From assembly GCA_027730605.1 (NCBI GenBank), contig JAQCGN010000006.1, positions 1 to 35,680 of the forward strand: a DNA stretch of 35,680 bases, in the 5' to 3' direction. Shown here piece after piece: positions 10,491 to 19,236 of this stretch (position 1 is the stretch's first letter; each line of letters begins with the position of its first letter). Made by a program: the position numbers and the translations under genes. The notes below the pieces were generated by a model. That model searched no databases. It was not told the origin of the DNA and worked only from the letters and a program-made list of their open reading frames with translations. The DNA is from Actinomycetota bacterium. GTDB taxonomy: Bacteria; Actinomycetota; Actinomycetes; S36-B12; UBA5976.

Positions 10491-10958
10491 GTGGCAACTA
10501 GTCTTCGTCCAGAAGGAATCACAAATCCTCCTATTGATGATTTGTTAGAGACAGCAGGATCTAAATATCAATTAGTAATCTATGCCGCCAAGCGTGCAAG
10601 ACAAATCAATGCTTATTATTCTCAACTTGGAGAAGGATTACTTGAATATGTTGGACCTTTGGTGGACACCCAACTTCAAGAAAAACCATTATCAATAGCT
10701 TTACGTGAAATTAACTCAAAATTATTAAAAACAGAACATGTTGATCCAGAAGTTCTTGCCCAGGAAGAAGCTGAACTAGAGCAAAGAAGACTTGCTGCGA
10801 TTCAAGCTCAACAAAGATATGACGCAGGTTATGACAATTCTTTTGCTGGAGTTTACCAAGATTCATTTGACGAAACTGCAGAAATTACTTCTGAAGAAGT
10901 TCAAGTAGAAGCGATTCAAGATGGGGAAGCAAACCCAACTGAAGAAACCCCCGCTTAA
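10491..10958 (+). CDS. rpoZ: RNA polymerase omega subunit with long acidic C-terminal tail
   Basis: Omega helps assemble and stabilise the RNA polymerase beta' subunit. Residues 10-80 hold the actinobacterial core ([34 protein letters not shown]). Residues about 84-155 are an extension rich in Glu, Gln and Asp, beginning with a probable helix ([20 protein letters not shown]) and ending in a low-complexity acidic tail. Actinobacterial omegas are usually about 90-110 residues, so 155 is long. The start is GTG 10491; GAAAGG lies about 12 bases upstream, a wide spacing. The 36-base gap after gmk holds a small inverted repeat (TCAAA-ttca-TTTGA, 10461-10474). The tail's function is unknown. Confidence 0.94.
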   Translation: MATSLRPEGITNPPIDDLLETAGSKYQLVIYAAKRARQINAYYSQLGEGLLEYVGPLVDTQLQEKPLSIALREINSKLLKTEHVDPEVLAQEEAELEQRRLAAIQAQQRYDAGYDNSFAGVYQDSFDETAEITSEEVQVEAIQDGEANPTEETPA

Positions 10959-10989
10959 GAAACATCCAATCAGTTAAGTCGGAGAAACA

Positions 10990-12207
10990 ATGTCTCGACC
11001 TTTGGTTGTGTTAGGTGTTACTGGTGGAATAGCTGCTTACAAGTCAGCAGATCTTATTAGAAGATTAAGAGATCAAGATTTAGACGTTCAGGTAATTGCA
11101 ACAAGTAGTGCATTAAAATTCGTTGGTGAAACAACTTTTGCAGCACTAAGTGCAAAACCGGTGATAACAGATATTTGGGACCAAGCACACAATGTTGAAC
11201 ATGTTCAGTTAGCAAAAAGCGCTGACACTATTGTGGTCGCACCTGCTACAGCAGATTTCTTAGCTCATTTGGTTTACGGATTTGCCAATGATGCTTTGTT
11301 AGCAACTCTCTTAGTAGCAAAATGTCCTGTTATTTTGTGTCCTGCGATGCATACTGAAATGTGGGACAACGCTGCGACAAGAGAAAATGTTGCCACATTA
11401 AGAAAAAGAGGATACTTAGTTTTAGAACCAGGAGTTGGACACTTAACTGGTGAAGATCAAGGGGTGGGAAGACTACCTGAGCCAATTGAAATTGCTCGAG
11501 TTGTAAAACAGGTAATAAATAGAAAATCAGCTGAGTTACCAAAAGATTTATCTGGTTTTAATGTTTTAATCTCTGCTGGTGGAACAAGAGAATCTATTGA
11601 TCCAATTCGTTTCATTGGAAATCGAGCTAGCGGCAAACAAGGTGTTGCTTTGGCGATTTCAGCTCTGAGCAGAGGTGCGAAGGTCACTCTTGTTGGTGCC
11701 AATTTGACGGTACCGATTCCTGCAGGAGTTGAATTTATTTCGGCCAACTCAACCCATGAAATGTCTGAAGTTATGCAATTACGGGCTGCCTCAAATGATG
11801 TTGTGATTATGAATGCTGCTGTGGCAGATTATTACGTGAAGAACCCTACTGATAAAAAAATAAAAAAGAACACAAACCAACTAAATCTAGTATTAGAAGA
11901 AACTGAAGATATCCTTTCAACACTTGGCAAAAAACGAACAAGCAAACAGTATTTAGTGGGCTTTGCAGCTGAAACTGTTTCAAATAGCGATGAATTAATT
12001 TCAATGGCAATGGAGAAATTAACTAGAAAAAATGTAGATCTGATTATTGCTAATAGTGTTTCTGAACATCAAGGGATAGGAACCGATGACAATCAAGCGA
12101 TTTTGGTCACTCATAAAACAACGATTAATTTGCCAAAATCAGATAAATTAACACTCGCCGATGGTATCTGGGACTTCATTGTCAAGGACTTGGCTAAAGT
12201 AGCCTAG
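10990..12207 (+). CDS. coaBC: Phosphopantothenoylcysteine decarboxylase / phosphopantothenate-cysteine ligase (CoaBC)
   Basis: Bifunctional enzyme of coenzyme A synthesis. The CoaC half (about residues 1-180) is an FMN flavoprotein with GVTGGIAAYK, the active-site His in EHVQLAKSADTIVVAPATA, and the substrate clamp PAMHTEMW; many bacteria have PxMNxxMW, and I recall His as the common actinobacterial form. The CoaB half (about 185-405) has the CTP-binding ISAGGTRESIDPIRFIGN with SGKQG, MNAAVADY, and the catalytic KKIKK lysines. Length 405 is standard. GGAG is positioned a few bases before the ATG. Placement between rpoZ and metK matches Streptomyces and mycobacteria. A GC-rich palindrome follows the stop. 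Confidence 0.97.
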   Translation: MSRPLVVLGVTGGIAAYKSADLIRRLRDQDLDVQVIATSSALKFVGETTFAALSAKPVITDIWDQAHNVEHVQLAKSADTIVVAPATADFLAHLVYGFANDALLATLLVAKCPVILCPAMHTEMWDNAATRENVATLRKRGYLVLEPGVGHLTGEDQGVGRLPEPIEIARVVKQVINRKSAELPKDLSGFNVLISAGGTRESIDPIRFIGNRASGKQGVALAISALSRGAKVTLVGANLTVPIPAGVEFISANSTHEMSEVMQLRAASNDVVIMNAAVADYYVKNPTDKKIKKNTNQLNLVLEETEDILSTLGKKRTSKQYLVGFAAETVSNSDELISMAMEKLTRKNVDLIIANSVSEHQGIGTDDNQAILVTHKTTINLPKSDKLTLADGIWDFIVKDLAKVA

Positions 12208-12221
12208 GTACGAATAAGTCC

Positions 12222-12235
12222 GGTCGGGCCCGACC
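12222..12235 (+). terminator. GC-rich perfect palindrome between coaBC and metK (possible terminator or regulatory hairpin)
   Basis: GGTCGGGCCCGACC is a perfect 14-nt palindrome in otherwise AT-rich sequence, 14 bases after the coaBC stop. It can fold as a 5-bp stem with a GGCC loop. There is no clear U-tract (TTGTGTGACT follows), so intrinsic termination would be weak or of the tailless type proposed for actinobacteria. It could instead be a protein-binding site. The remaining 47 bases to metK contain a good SD (AGGAAAGG) but no motif I recognise as a SAM riboswitch and no convincing promoter. Confidence 0.4.
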
Positions 12236-12282
12236 TTGTGTGACTCAAACAAAATATTTTCAAACAGGAAAGGTTACTTTAA

Positions 12283-13479
12283 ATGAGTGGTCGCTTGTTT
12301 ACTTCTGAATCTGTGACAGAAGGACACCCGGACAAAATTGCGGACCAGATTAGTGACTCAATTCTTGATGACATGCTCAGACAAGACTCTAATAGTCGCG
12401 TTGCCGTTGAAACATTAATAACTACGGGACAAGTTCATGTTGCTGGCGAAGTAACAACATCTGGTTATTCAGATGTTCCTGAAATTATCAGACAAGTTGT
12501 GACACAAATTGGTTATGACAGTTCAATTAAAGGTTTTGATGGAAATTCTTGTGGCGTTTCAGTATCCATTGGTAAGCAGTCACCAGATATTGCTCAAGGT
12601 GTTGATGACGCTCTTGAAGAAAGAACAGGATCCCAAGATCCGCTTGATCGACAAGGTGCCGGAGACCAAGGATTGATGTTTGGTTATGCCTGCACTGACA
12701 CAAAAACATTGATGCCACTTCCAATCTATTTAGCTCACCGTTTAGCAGAAAAACTAACTGAAGTAAGAAAAAATGGAACGATAAAATATTTAAGACCAGA
12801 TGGTAAAACTCAAGTAACAATTGAATATGACAAGGAAAATAGACCAATCCGCCTTGACACCATAGTTGTTTCATCACAACACGAGGCTGATATTAGTTTA
12901 GATAAACAATTATCACCAGATGTTAAGAAGTATGTTGTTGAACCTGTTCTTAAAGATTTAGACGTAAAACTAGACATATCAAATTACAAATTACTTGTGA
13001 ACCCAACTGGAAAATTTGAAATAGGTGGACCAATGGGTGATGCTGGATTAACTGGTAGAAAAATAATTGTTGACACCTATGGTGGCATGAGTAGACATGG
13101 TGGTGGTGCATTTTCTGGTAAAGATCCATCAAAGGTTGATAGATCTGCTGCCTATGCAATGAGATGGGTTGCAAAAAATGTGGTTGCAGCGGGATTAGCA
13201 ACAAGATGTGAGGTGCAAGTTGCTTACGCCATTGGCAAAGCGCAACCGGTGGGAGTTTTTGTTGAAACTTTTGGTACTGGAATCGTGAGTGATGAGAAAA
13301 TTCAACAAGCAATTTTGAAAGTTTTTGACCTTCGTCCTGCAGCAATAATTAGAGATCTTGATTTAAAAAGACCAATCTATCGAAAAACTGCGGCATATGG
13401 ACATTTTGGAAGAGAAGATAAAGACTTTACTTGGGAGAAAACAGATAGAGCAGAAGCACTTAAATCTGCGATATCTTAA
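12283..13479 (+). CDS. metK: S-adenosylmethionine synthetase
   Basis: Makes S-adenosylmethionine from methionine and ATP, releasing phosphate and pyrophosphate. The 398-residue protein has all family signatures: [17 protein letters not shown] at the N-terminus, [16 protein letters not shown] around residues 125-140, and the phosphate-binding [19 protein letters not shown] around residue 270. The start ATG is preceded by an AGGAAAGG Shine-Dalgarno. A 75-base gap separates it from coaBC, one of the larger gaps in the window, and metK could have its own promoter there, though I see no clear consensus. SAM made here would serve, for example, the RNA methyltransferase encoded at 24100. Confidence 0.98.
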   Translation: MSGRLFTSESVTEGHPDKIADQISDSILDDMLRQDSNSRVAVETLITTGQVHVAGEVTTSGYSDVPEIIRQVVTQIGYDSSIKGFDGNSCGVSVSIGKQSPDIAQGVDDALEERTGSQDPLDRQGAGDQGLMFGYACTDTKTLMPLPIYLAHRLAEKLTEVRKNGTIKYLRPDGKTQVTIEYDKENRPIRLDTIVVSSQHEADISLDKQLSPDVKKYVVEPVLKDLDVKLDISNYKLLVNPTGKFEIGGPMGDAGLTGRKIIVDTYGGMSRHGGGAFSGKDPSKVDRSAAYAMRWVAKNVVAAGLATRCEVQVAYAIGKAQPVGVFVETFGTGIVSDEKIQQAILKVFDLRPAAIIRDLDLKRPIYRKTAAYGHFGREDKDFTWEKTDRAEALKSAIS

Positions 13480-13509
13480 AAATCAAAGCTCAAGGAGTGT
13501 AGGCGCTAT

Positions 13510-15372
13510 ATGTCGCGACACTTAAATATTGCTCGAGTTGTAATTGATAGTCCATTGCCACACCTTGACAGATTATTTGATTATGAGATTCCAGAAGAAC
13601 TTTCCGAAAGTTGTCAGCCTGGAACTAAAGTAAAGGTAAAGTTCTCGAATCGAAATATGGAAGCTTGGGTTGTAGACAGAACCCAACTTACAAGTCATCA
13701 TAAAAAGTTAGCTCCCATATCAAAAGTCATATCAAATTATCCGGTGTTAACACCAGATGTATTAGCTCTGTGCCAAGTCGTGGCTGATCATTTCTTAGGA
13801 AATTTATGTGATGTTTTGAGATTTGCAATACCTCCACGACAAGCAAAAATTGAAAAAAATCATACAGAAATTTTAAAGATCACTAAGAACGAACCAAATG
13901 ATAATTTTAGTTTTTCCTCTATTACTTTCCCCCCAAGATTATCTTTTGAGCAAGAAATTATGCAAAAAATTGAAAATCAAAAAAAAGCAAATAAGCAAAG
14001 TTTGGTTATGTTTCCCAACATAACCTCAGTTGAAGATTTTGTTCAAAAGATTAAGAATAGTAATTCAGATATAAATGTAAGAATCTTAAGTGCCGAACAA
14101 GAAGCAGGAGTTCGATACCAGGCATTTCTAGACATTCTGAGACAAAATATTGATGTTGTAGTAGGAACTAGAAATGCAGTTTTTTCTCCACTTTCAAATC
14201 TTGGGCTCATTGCCATTTGGGATGATGCTGATGAGAATTATTTTTCTCCACAATCTCCTTATTGGAATGCCCGTGAAGTGGCAATAACTAGAGCAAAAAT
14301 ATGTAAATGTGAATTTATTGCTTTTGGAAAATCAGAAAGCATTGCAGTTAACGAACTAATAAACCAAAAACAAATTGATAGAATTTCAATTCAAGATTAT
14401 CAATCCAACAAGTATTGGCCACAAGTTTTAACGTTAGATAATTCAACTTCTGATCCAACTGAACGCGTTAAACGAATACCTAGTAAAGCATGGCAGGTAA
14501 TCAAAGACGGCCTGGAAAATGGAAACGTACTCATTCAAGTTCCAAGACTGGGATATTCGAGCAACCTGCAATGCTCAAATTGCAAGGAAAGTGCACGATG
14601 TGTTGATTGCAATGGACCACTTATTTTGAAACAAAAAAATAGTGCTCCAGAATGTAAGTGGTGTGCAAGAATTGCCAGTAAGTGGAAATGCAAATTCTGT
14701 GATTCTAAAGATTTTAGAATCACTGTAATTGGTCAGACAAAGACAGTTGAAGAGCTAGGTAAATCATTTCCTGGTGTAAAAATCCTAACTTCGGGTGGCA
14801 GTTCGATACTGCGACAAGTTGACACTAATAATTCAATAATCGTGGCAACACCGGGGGCCGAACCAAAAGAAATTACTGGTTACAGTGCCGCAGTTCTACT
14901 TGATGCTTATTTACTACTCGGTGTTCCATCTTTGGCTGCAACTGAGGAATGCTTAAGGAAATGGATCAACTTATTTAGTCTTGTCAAGCCTCAATCTGAA
15001 GGTGGAAAAGTATATATAACTAGTGATTCAACAAATAGAGTTGTGCAATGTTTAATAAAACGAGATCCTAACTGGTTGATAAATAGTGAACGAAAACTAA
15101 GACACGACACAAAACTGCACCCAAGCCTTCAAACCATATCCCTCAAAGGTGATTTAGTTGAGATTTCTCAGTTGAACGAGTTGTTTAAAAGCGATGAGCA
15201 GATTTCGATTCTAGGACCAAGAATTTTTGAGAAAGAAGAACTAGCTCAAATCGTTATAGCCACGCCCAAAGTATCTGACACACTCAATAAAATTCGAGCA
15301 GAAATCATTAAGTTTAGCGCTGCTAGAACCAAACCTGTGCGCGCTCATGTTAATGCTTACGATATCGATTAG
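13510..15372 (+). CDS. priA: PriA-like probable replication restart protein lacking helicase motifs
   Basis: The 620-residue protein matches the actinobacterial PriA (primosomal protein N') family. It has the N-terminal 3'-DNA-binding domain (PHLDRLFDYEIPEEL, GTKVKVKF), a helicase-like core, and a Cys-rich zinc-binding insertion from about residue 355 to 395 (CSNCKESARCVDC, CKWCARI, CKFC). The Walker A GxTGSGKT is absent, and the DEEH Walker B position reads IWDDADE after VVGTRNAVFSPLSNLGLI. Loss of helicase motifs is known for actinobacterial PriA, so this is probably a structural or DNA-binding restart factor, not an ATP-driven helicase. AAGGAG lies about 12 bases before the ATG. Its position between metK and def is conserved in actinobacteria. 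Confidence 0.92.
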   Translation: MSRHLNIARVVIDSPLPHLDRLFDYEIPEELSESCQPGTKVKVKFSNRNMEAWVVDRTQLTSHHKKLAPISKVISNYPVLTPDVLALCQVVADHFLGNLCDVLRFAIPPRQAKIEKNHTEILKITKNEPNDNFSFSSITFPPRLSFEQEIMQKIENQKKANKQSLVMFPNITSVEDFVQKIKNSNSDINVRILSAEQEAGVRYQAFLDILRQNIDVVVGTRNAVFSPLSNLGLIAIWDDADENYFSPQSPYWNAREVAITRAKICKCEFIAFGKSESIAVNELINQKQIDRISIQDYQSNKYWPQVLTLDNSTSDPTERVKRIPSKAWQVIKDGLENGNVLIQVPRLGYSSNLQCSNCKESARCVDCNGPLILKQKNSAPECKWCARIASKWKCKFCDSKDFRITVIGQTKTVEELGKSFPGVKILTSGGSSILRQVDTNNSIIVATPGAEPKEITGYSAAVLLDAYLLLGVPSLAATEECLRKWINLFSLVKPQSEGGKVYITSDSTNRVVQCLIKRDPNWLINSERKLRHDTKLHPSLQTISLKGDLVEISQLNELFKSDEQISILGPRIFEKEELAQIVIATPKVSDTLNKIRAEIIKFSAARTKPVRAHVNAYDID

Positions 15373-15405
15373 TATTTAAGTAATCGCCAAAAAGAAAGAT
15401 TAACT

Positions 15406-15954
15406 ATGAGTGTAAAAAACATAAGGCTTTTTGGTGATCCCGTGTTAACGAAAAAAGCAGATGAAGTCAAAGAATTTGATAAAGAAATCCGCCAACTTGT
15501 CAAAGATTTAACTGAAACGATGCTTGAGGCCCCTGGAGTTGGTTTAGCTGCACCACAAGTTGGAGTTTCTTTAAGAGTTTTTACTTATTGTGTAGAAGAA
15601 GATAGACCAGGTCACTTGATAAATCCTGTGCTTCATCTTTCTGATAACACTCAAGATGGAGATGAGGGCTGTTTATCTGTTCCAGGAATGGCATTTAATA
15701 CACATCGATCTTATGGAGTTATTGCCAGAGGAAAAAATATGTATGGAGAAGACGTCGTGATTGAAGGATCAGAATTATTAGCAAGATGTATTCAACATGA
15801 AACCGATCATCTTGACGGAATCTTATTCGTCGACAGATTAGATACAGAAACACGAAAGATGGCAATGAAAGCAATCAGAGAAGCAGAATGGTTTGGACTC
15901 GATAAACCAGTTGTGAAAATAAGTCCGCACGAAACCTTTGGATTATCGCTCTAA
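15406..15954 (+). CDS. def: Peptide deformylase
   Basis: Removes the formyl group from the N-terminal Met of new proteins. All three family motifs are present: GVGLAAPQVG (motif 1), EGCLSVPG (motif 2, with the metal-binding Cys), and QHETDHLDG (motif 3, HExxH with two metal-binding His and the catalytic Glu). Length is 182 residues, normal. The next gene, fmt, adds the formyl group to initiator tRNA and starts two bases after the def stop, so the pair forms the formylation/deformylation cycle. An AAAGAAAGA stretch upstream of the ATG is a weak ribosome-binding site. Confidence 0.97.
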   Translation: MSVKNIRLFGDPVLTKKADEVKEFDKEIRQLVKDLTETMLEAPGVGLAAPQVGVSLRVFTYCVEEDRPGHLINPVLHLSDNTQDGDEGCLSVPGMAFNTHRSYGVIARGKNMYGEDVVIEGSELLARCIQHETDHLDGILFVDRLDTETRKMAMKAIREAEWFGLDKPVVKISPHETFGLSL

Positions 15955-15956
15955 AG

Positions 15957-16880
15957 ATGAAGATATTGTTTTTAGGGACACCACAAAGTGCAGTACGAAT
16001 CTTAGAGACCCTAAACAACTCTGATCACCAAGTTGTAGGAGTCGTAAGCCAACCCGCTCGAAAAAAAGGTAGAGGCCAAGATTTAACTGAATCAGAAGTT
16101 TCAGCTTATGCTAAATCCAATAAGTTACCGATTTTCACTCCTGCGAAAATAACAAAAGAATATTTTGATAAACATTTAGTTGAATTAAAAGCCGATATTG
16201 CAATCGTGGTTGCATTTGGTCAAATTTTGCCCCAGAATATTTTGGATAAAATTAAGTTTGGATGGGTAAATATTCATTTTTCTGTATTGCCTGATTTACG
16301 GGGAGCCGCACCCATACAAAGAGCAATAATGCAGGGAAAGACTGATCTTGGAGTAACAATTTTTAAAATAGATGAAGGCCTTGATACTGGACCAATAATT
16401 AGTCAAATCTTCTATAAAAGAGAATCCTCAACAAACTATCAAAAAACCCTTCATGATTTAACAGAAATCTCTGCAAATTATATTGTTTCAATTCTGAAAA
16501 AATATGAATCAGGGCAACTGAAAACTACAAAACAAACTGGACACTCCAGTACAGCGGCAAAAATTGATGATAAAGAAATGCAAATCAAATGGTCGGATAG
16601 ATCAGAAAACATTATCAACTTAGTAAATGCTGGATCCTATAATCTCTGTGCTTGGACAAATTTAGAACTATCGAAAATAAAAATACTTGAAATTGATAAA
16701 TCTGGCGAGATTGTTGATTTAAAACCAGGTAAAATTTTAGTCAAAAATAAGATGGTTCTTGTAGGTTGTGGTGAGGGTGTGATTGTTTTAAAGCAAATCA
16801 TTCCTGAGGGAAAGAAACAGATGGATGCATTTTCTTGGATCAATGGAATTCAAGATAAATCCATCTTGCAGTTCTCCTAA
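15957..16880 (+). CDS. fmt: Methionyl-tRNA formyltransferase
   Basis: Formylates Met-tRNAi using 10-formyltetrahydrofolate. The N-terminal formyltransferase domain (about residues 1-200) begins MKILFLGTPQSAV. It contains the catalytic Asn/His region NIHFSVLPDLRGAAPIQRAI and the later Asp in GLDTGPII. The C-terminal tRNA-binding domain is less conserved and ends ILQFS. The family usually has SLLPRWRGAAPIQ; here it is SVLPDLRGAAPIQ, a tolerated change. Length 307 is typical. In Streptomyces I expect the 16S rRNA methyltransferase gene rsmB to follow; here it is absent and rpe follows after 59 bases. Confidence 0.96.
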   Translation: MKILFLGTPQSAVRILETLNNSDHQVVGVVSQPARKKGRGQDLTESEVSAYAKSNKLPIFTPAKITKEYFDKHLVELKADIAIVVAFGQILPQNILDKIKFGWVNIHFSVLPDLRGAAPIQRAIMQGKTDLGVTIFKIDEGLDTGPIISQIFYKRESSTNYQKTLHDLTEISANYIVSILKKYESGQLKTTKQTGHSSTAAKIDDKEMQIKWSDRSENIINLVNAGSYNLCAWTNLELSKIKILEIDKSGEIVDLKPGKILVKNKMVLVGCGEGVIVLKQIIPEGKKQMDAFSWINGIQDKSILQFS

Positions 16881-16939
16881 AGTTGATAAAATACCTATGA
16901 CTTGCATTGAAATTACCTAATAGGAAGTATTCTTAAGCC

Positions 16940-17608
16940 ATGGAAGTAAAAATTGCGGCGAGTATATTAAATGCTGATATAAATAAACTAGAGGAAGAGA
17001 TTAAATCTGTCAGTGCCTCAGCTGACTGGATTCATGTTGATATCATGGATAACCATTTTGTTCCCAATTTAGGTTTTGGGTTAAATGTTTTAGATAGTTT
17101 GTCGAAAAAAAAGGTCAGACCTTTAGATGCACATCTAATGATCGAAAATCCTGACAAATGGGCACCTCAATATGTTGAAGCTGGCGCAGATTCGGTTACT
17201 TTTCATTATGAGGCGGCTAAGGATTCAGCGAGATTAATAAAGGAATTACACGCAATGAAATCTAGAGTTGGTTTAGCTATCAAACCCAAAACTCCTTTAT
17301 CTGACGTAAAAGAATTTTTAAACGATATAGATGTTTTGTTAGTAATGACTGTTGAACCTGGATTTGGTGGTCAATCTTTTATGGACGATATGTTAGATAA
17401 AGTAAGGCAAGCAAGATCGATCATTAATTCCGAAAAACTTAAATTGTGGGTTCAAGTTGATGGTGGCATTGGATATAAAACTATTAAAGATTCTGCACGG
17501 GCAGGAGCAGATTTCTTAGTTGTGGGTTCTGCAGCGTTTTCTGCAGCAGACCCAAGTTTTGCTATGAAAGAACTTCGAGAACTAGCGATGAAAGGTGCTA
17601 AGTCTTAA
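16940..17608 (+). CDS. rpe: Ribulose-phosphate 3-epimerase
   Basis: Interconverts ribulose 5-phosphate and xylulose 5-phosphate in the pentose phosphate pathway. The 222-residue TIM barrel shows the metal and catalytic motifs HVDIMDNHFVPN, DAHLMIENP, VEPGFGGQSF and VDGGI. It leads the riboflavin genes and would share the ribulose 5-phosphate pool used by RibB. The 59-base upstream gap contains AT-rich promoter-like stretches (TAAAAT, TATTCT) and a weak imperfect inverted repeat around 16890-16931, but nothing strong enough to call. The stop lies 3 bases before the ribD ATG. Confidence 0.96.
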   Translation: MEVKIAASILNADINKLEEEIKSVSASADWIHVDIMDNHFVPNLGFGLNVLDSLSKKKVRPLDAHLMIENPDKWAPQYVEAGADSVTFHYEAAKDSARLIKELHAMKSRVGLAIKPKTPLSDVKEFLNDIDVLLVMTVEPGFGGQSFMDDMLDKVRQARSIINSEKLKLWVQVDGGIGYKTIKDSARAGADFLVVGSAAFSAADPSFAMKELRELAMKGAKS

Positions 17609-17611
17609 AGT

Positions 17612-18616
17612 ATGGCGCATCAATCTGATATTTATTGGCTAAGTGTTGCCGCGGAACAGTCATTGATTCCTATCAGTGTGAAAAAAAATCCTAGAGTAGG
17701 TGCAGTAATTGTAGATAAATCCGGTTTAGCAGTTGCTAAATCATTTCATGAAGGTTATGCAAGTCCTCATGCCGAAAAAGTTGCTCTAGACAAAGCCAGA
17801 GGAAAAGCCAAAGGTGCAACAATGTTTGTAAGTCTTTGCCCATGTAACCATATTGGAAAGAATCCGTCATGTTGCGTTGAAATCATAAATAGAGGTATCA
17901 AGCGTGTGGTTTACTCCCAAGTCGATCCAAATCCGATTGCTCAGGGTGGTGTTGAATTTTTAAAATCAAATGGTGTGGAAGTTAATTTTGTTAAAACACC
18001 AAAGAAATTTGAGAACATAAATAATCGATGGCTAAAATCTTTTGAACTGAACCGACCATTTGTGACAGCTAAAATTGCCATGACCTTAGATGGCAAAATT
18101 GATGATAAGACAAATAAACGCTTCAGAATCACTGGTAAAGATGTTGAATTGGAAGTGCATCAAATAAGAAATGGATGCGACGCAATTATTAGTGGAACAG
18201 GAACTGTTCTATTGGATAACCCTAGGTTGACTGTTAGATACCCGAAAAGACTAAAAAATGCTTATCAACCAATAAGATACATTGTTGGCGATAGAGAAAT
18301 ACCCCAAGATTATTTCATTCATGATAATTCAGCTCCAACAATGTTTACTGGTAAACGTACACCTAGATTAATTTTGGAGGACTTACTTAGACTCGATGTC
18401 AGAACTGTTCTGTTAGAGACTGGCTCGAAATTACTCAAAGATTTTCTCGATCATGACTTAGTGGATGAAATGGTCTTATATGTGGCACCAACCATAATCG
18501 GCCAAGGAAAAGCACTTGTCGAAGAAATTTTGCAGGCGAATTCAAATCGCGAATATAAGATAAGTAGTGTTGGATTAGTAGGTAAAGATCTTCGGATAAA
18601 GGTTTCTTTGCGCTAA
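17612..18616 (+). CDS. ribD: RibD, bifunctional riboflavin deaminase/reductase
   Basis: Deaminates the pyrimidine from GTP cyclohydrolase II and then reduces its ribose. The N-terminal cytidine-deaminase-like domain (about residues 1-145) has the zinc site SPHAEK with PCNHIGKNPSC. The family consensus EPCxHxGxTPPC is altered to CPCNHIGKNPSC, but the His, Glu and both zinc Cys remain. The C-terminal reductase domain begins FVTAKIAMTLDGKI and includes AIISGTGTVLLDNPRLTVR. Length is 334. The start is ATG 17612, three bases after rpe. No FMN riboswitch can fit in that gap, and I see no conserved RFN core nearby. Confidence 0.95.
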   Translation: MAHQSDIYWLSVAAEQSLIPISVKKNPRVGAVIVDKSGLAVAKSFHEGYASPHAEKVALDKARGKAKGATMFVSLCPCNHIGKNPSCCVEIINRGIKRVVYSQVDPNPIAQGGVEFLKSNGVEVNFVKTPKKFENINNRWLKSFELNRPFVTAKIAMTLDGKIDDKTNKRFRITGKDVELEVHQIRNGCDAIISGTGTVLLDNPRLTVRYPKRLKNAYQPIRYIVGDREIPQDYFIHDNSAPTMFTGKRTPRLILEDLLRLDVRTVLLETGSKLLKDFLDHDLVDEMVLYVAPTIIGQGKALVEEILQANSNREYKISSVGLVGKDLRIKVSLR

Positions 18617-18633
18617 AAGGCTAAGTTGGGGTT

Positions 18634-19236
18634 ATGTTCACTGGAATTGTTCAGTCAGTTGGAACTGTGGTACAAGTCCACAAATTGTCAGATAATTCTG
18701 TTCAATTGCAAGTTGATTGTAATGACTTAAATTCAAATTCTAAGATCGGCGACAGCATAGCAATTGCTGGTATTTGTTTGACTGTTGAGAAAGTTAATCA
18801 AGATTCTTTAACTTTCACAGCAATTTCTGAAACGTTAGATAAGACCAAAATAAGTAAAATTATTAAAGGATCATCTGTAAATATTGAGCAATCAGCCAAG
18901 CTGCAGGATTTAGTAGGCGGACATCAAGTTTCAGGACATATTGATACAACAGGTAAAGTTGTAAAAATAGCAAAATCTGATAACTGGTCAGTATTAAGAG
19001 TCGCAATCGATGAAAAATTTGCCAATTTAGTTGTCAGTAAGGGATCTATTTCCATAGATGGAGTTTCTTTAACCATCAGTAACATCATGAATAAGGATGG
19101 TGAGAATTGGGTTGAAGTATCCTTAATCCCAATTACTATGGCTCACACAACTTTAGGTTCTTTAGTAGAGGGAAATCTAGTTAATATCGAATTTGATCTA
19201 GTTGCTAAATATGTCGCACAGAATACAAAAAAATGA
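18634..19236 (+). CDS. ribE: Riboflavin synthase alpha subunit
   Basis: Dismutates two 6,7-dimethyl-8-ribityllumazine molecules to riboflavin and its pyrimidine precursor. The 200-residue protein has two tandem lumazine-binding domains: one beginning MFTGIVQSVG with GDSIAIAGICLTV, the second beginning near GGHQVSGHID with GSISIDGVSLTI. The MFTGI N-terminus is diagnostic and fixes the start at ATG 18634. The 3' end overlaps ribBA by 4 bases (ATGA), so the two are translationally coupled. Also called ribC in some nomenclatures. Confidence 0.97.
   Translation: MFTGIVQSVGTVVQVHKLSDNSVQLQVDCNDLNSNSKIGDSIAIAGICLTVEKVNQDSLTFTAISETLDKTKISKIIKGSSVNIEQSAKLQDLVGGHQVSGHIDTTGKVVKIAKSDNWSVLRVAIDEKFANLVVSKGSISIDGVSLTISNIMNKDGENWVEVSLIPITMAHTTLGSLVEGNLVNIEFDLVAKYVAQNTKK

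Noticed and set aside
12208-12282. SAM riboswitch before metK
   Set aside because: The 75-base spacer has one simple palindrome and does not show the conserved elements of SAM-I, SAM-II, SAM-III or SAM-IV that I know.
16636-16645. Other TATAAT matches, in fmt (about 16638), carB (about 4077) and argB (about 31308)
   Set aside because: They are inside coding sequence of AT-rich genes, with no -35 and no downstream start; expected by chance at this base composition.
17590-17640. FMN riboswitch before ribD
   Set aside because: Only three bases separate rpe and ribD, and I see no RFN-type conserved core in the nearby sequence.
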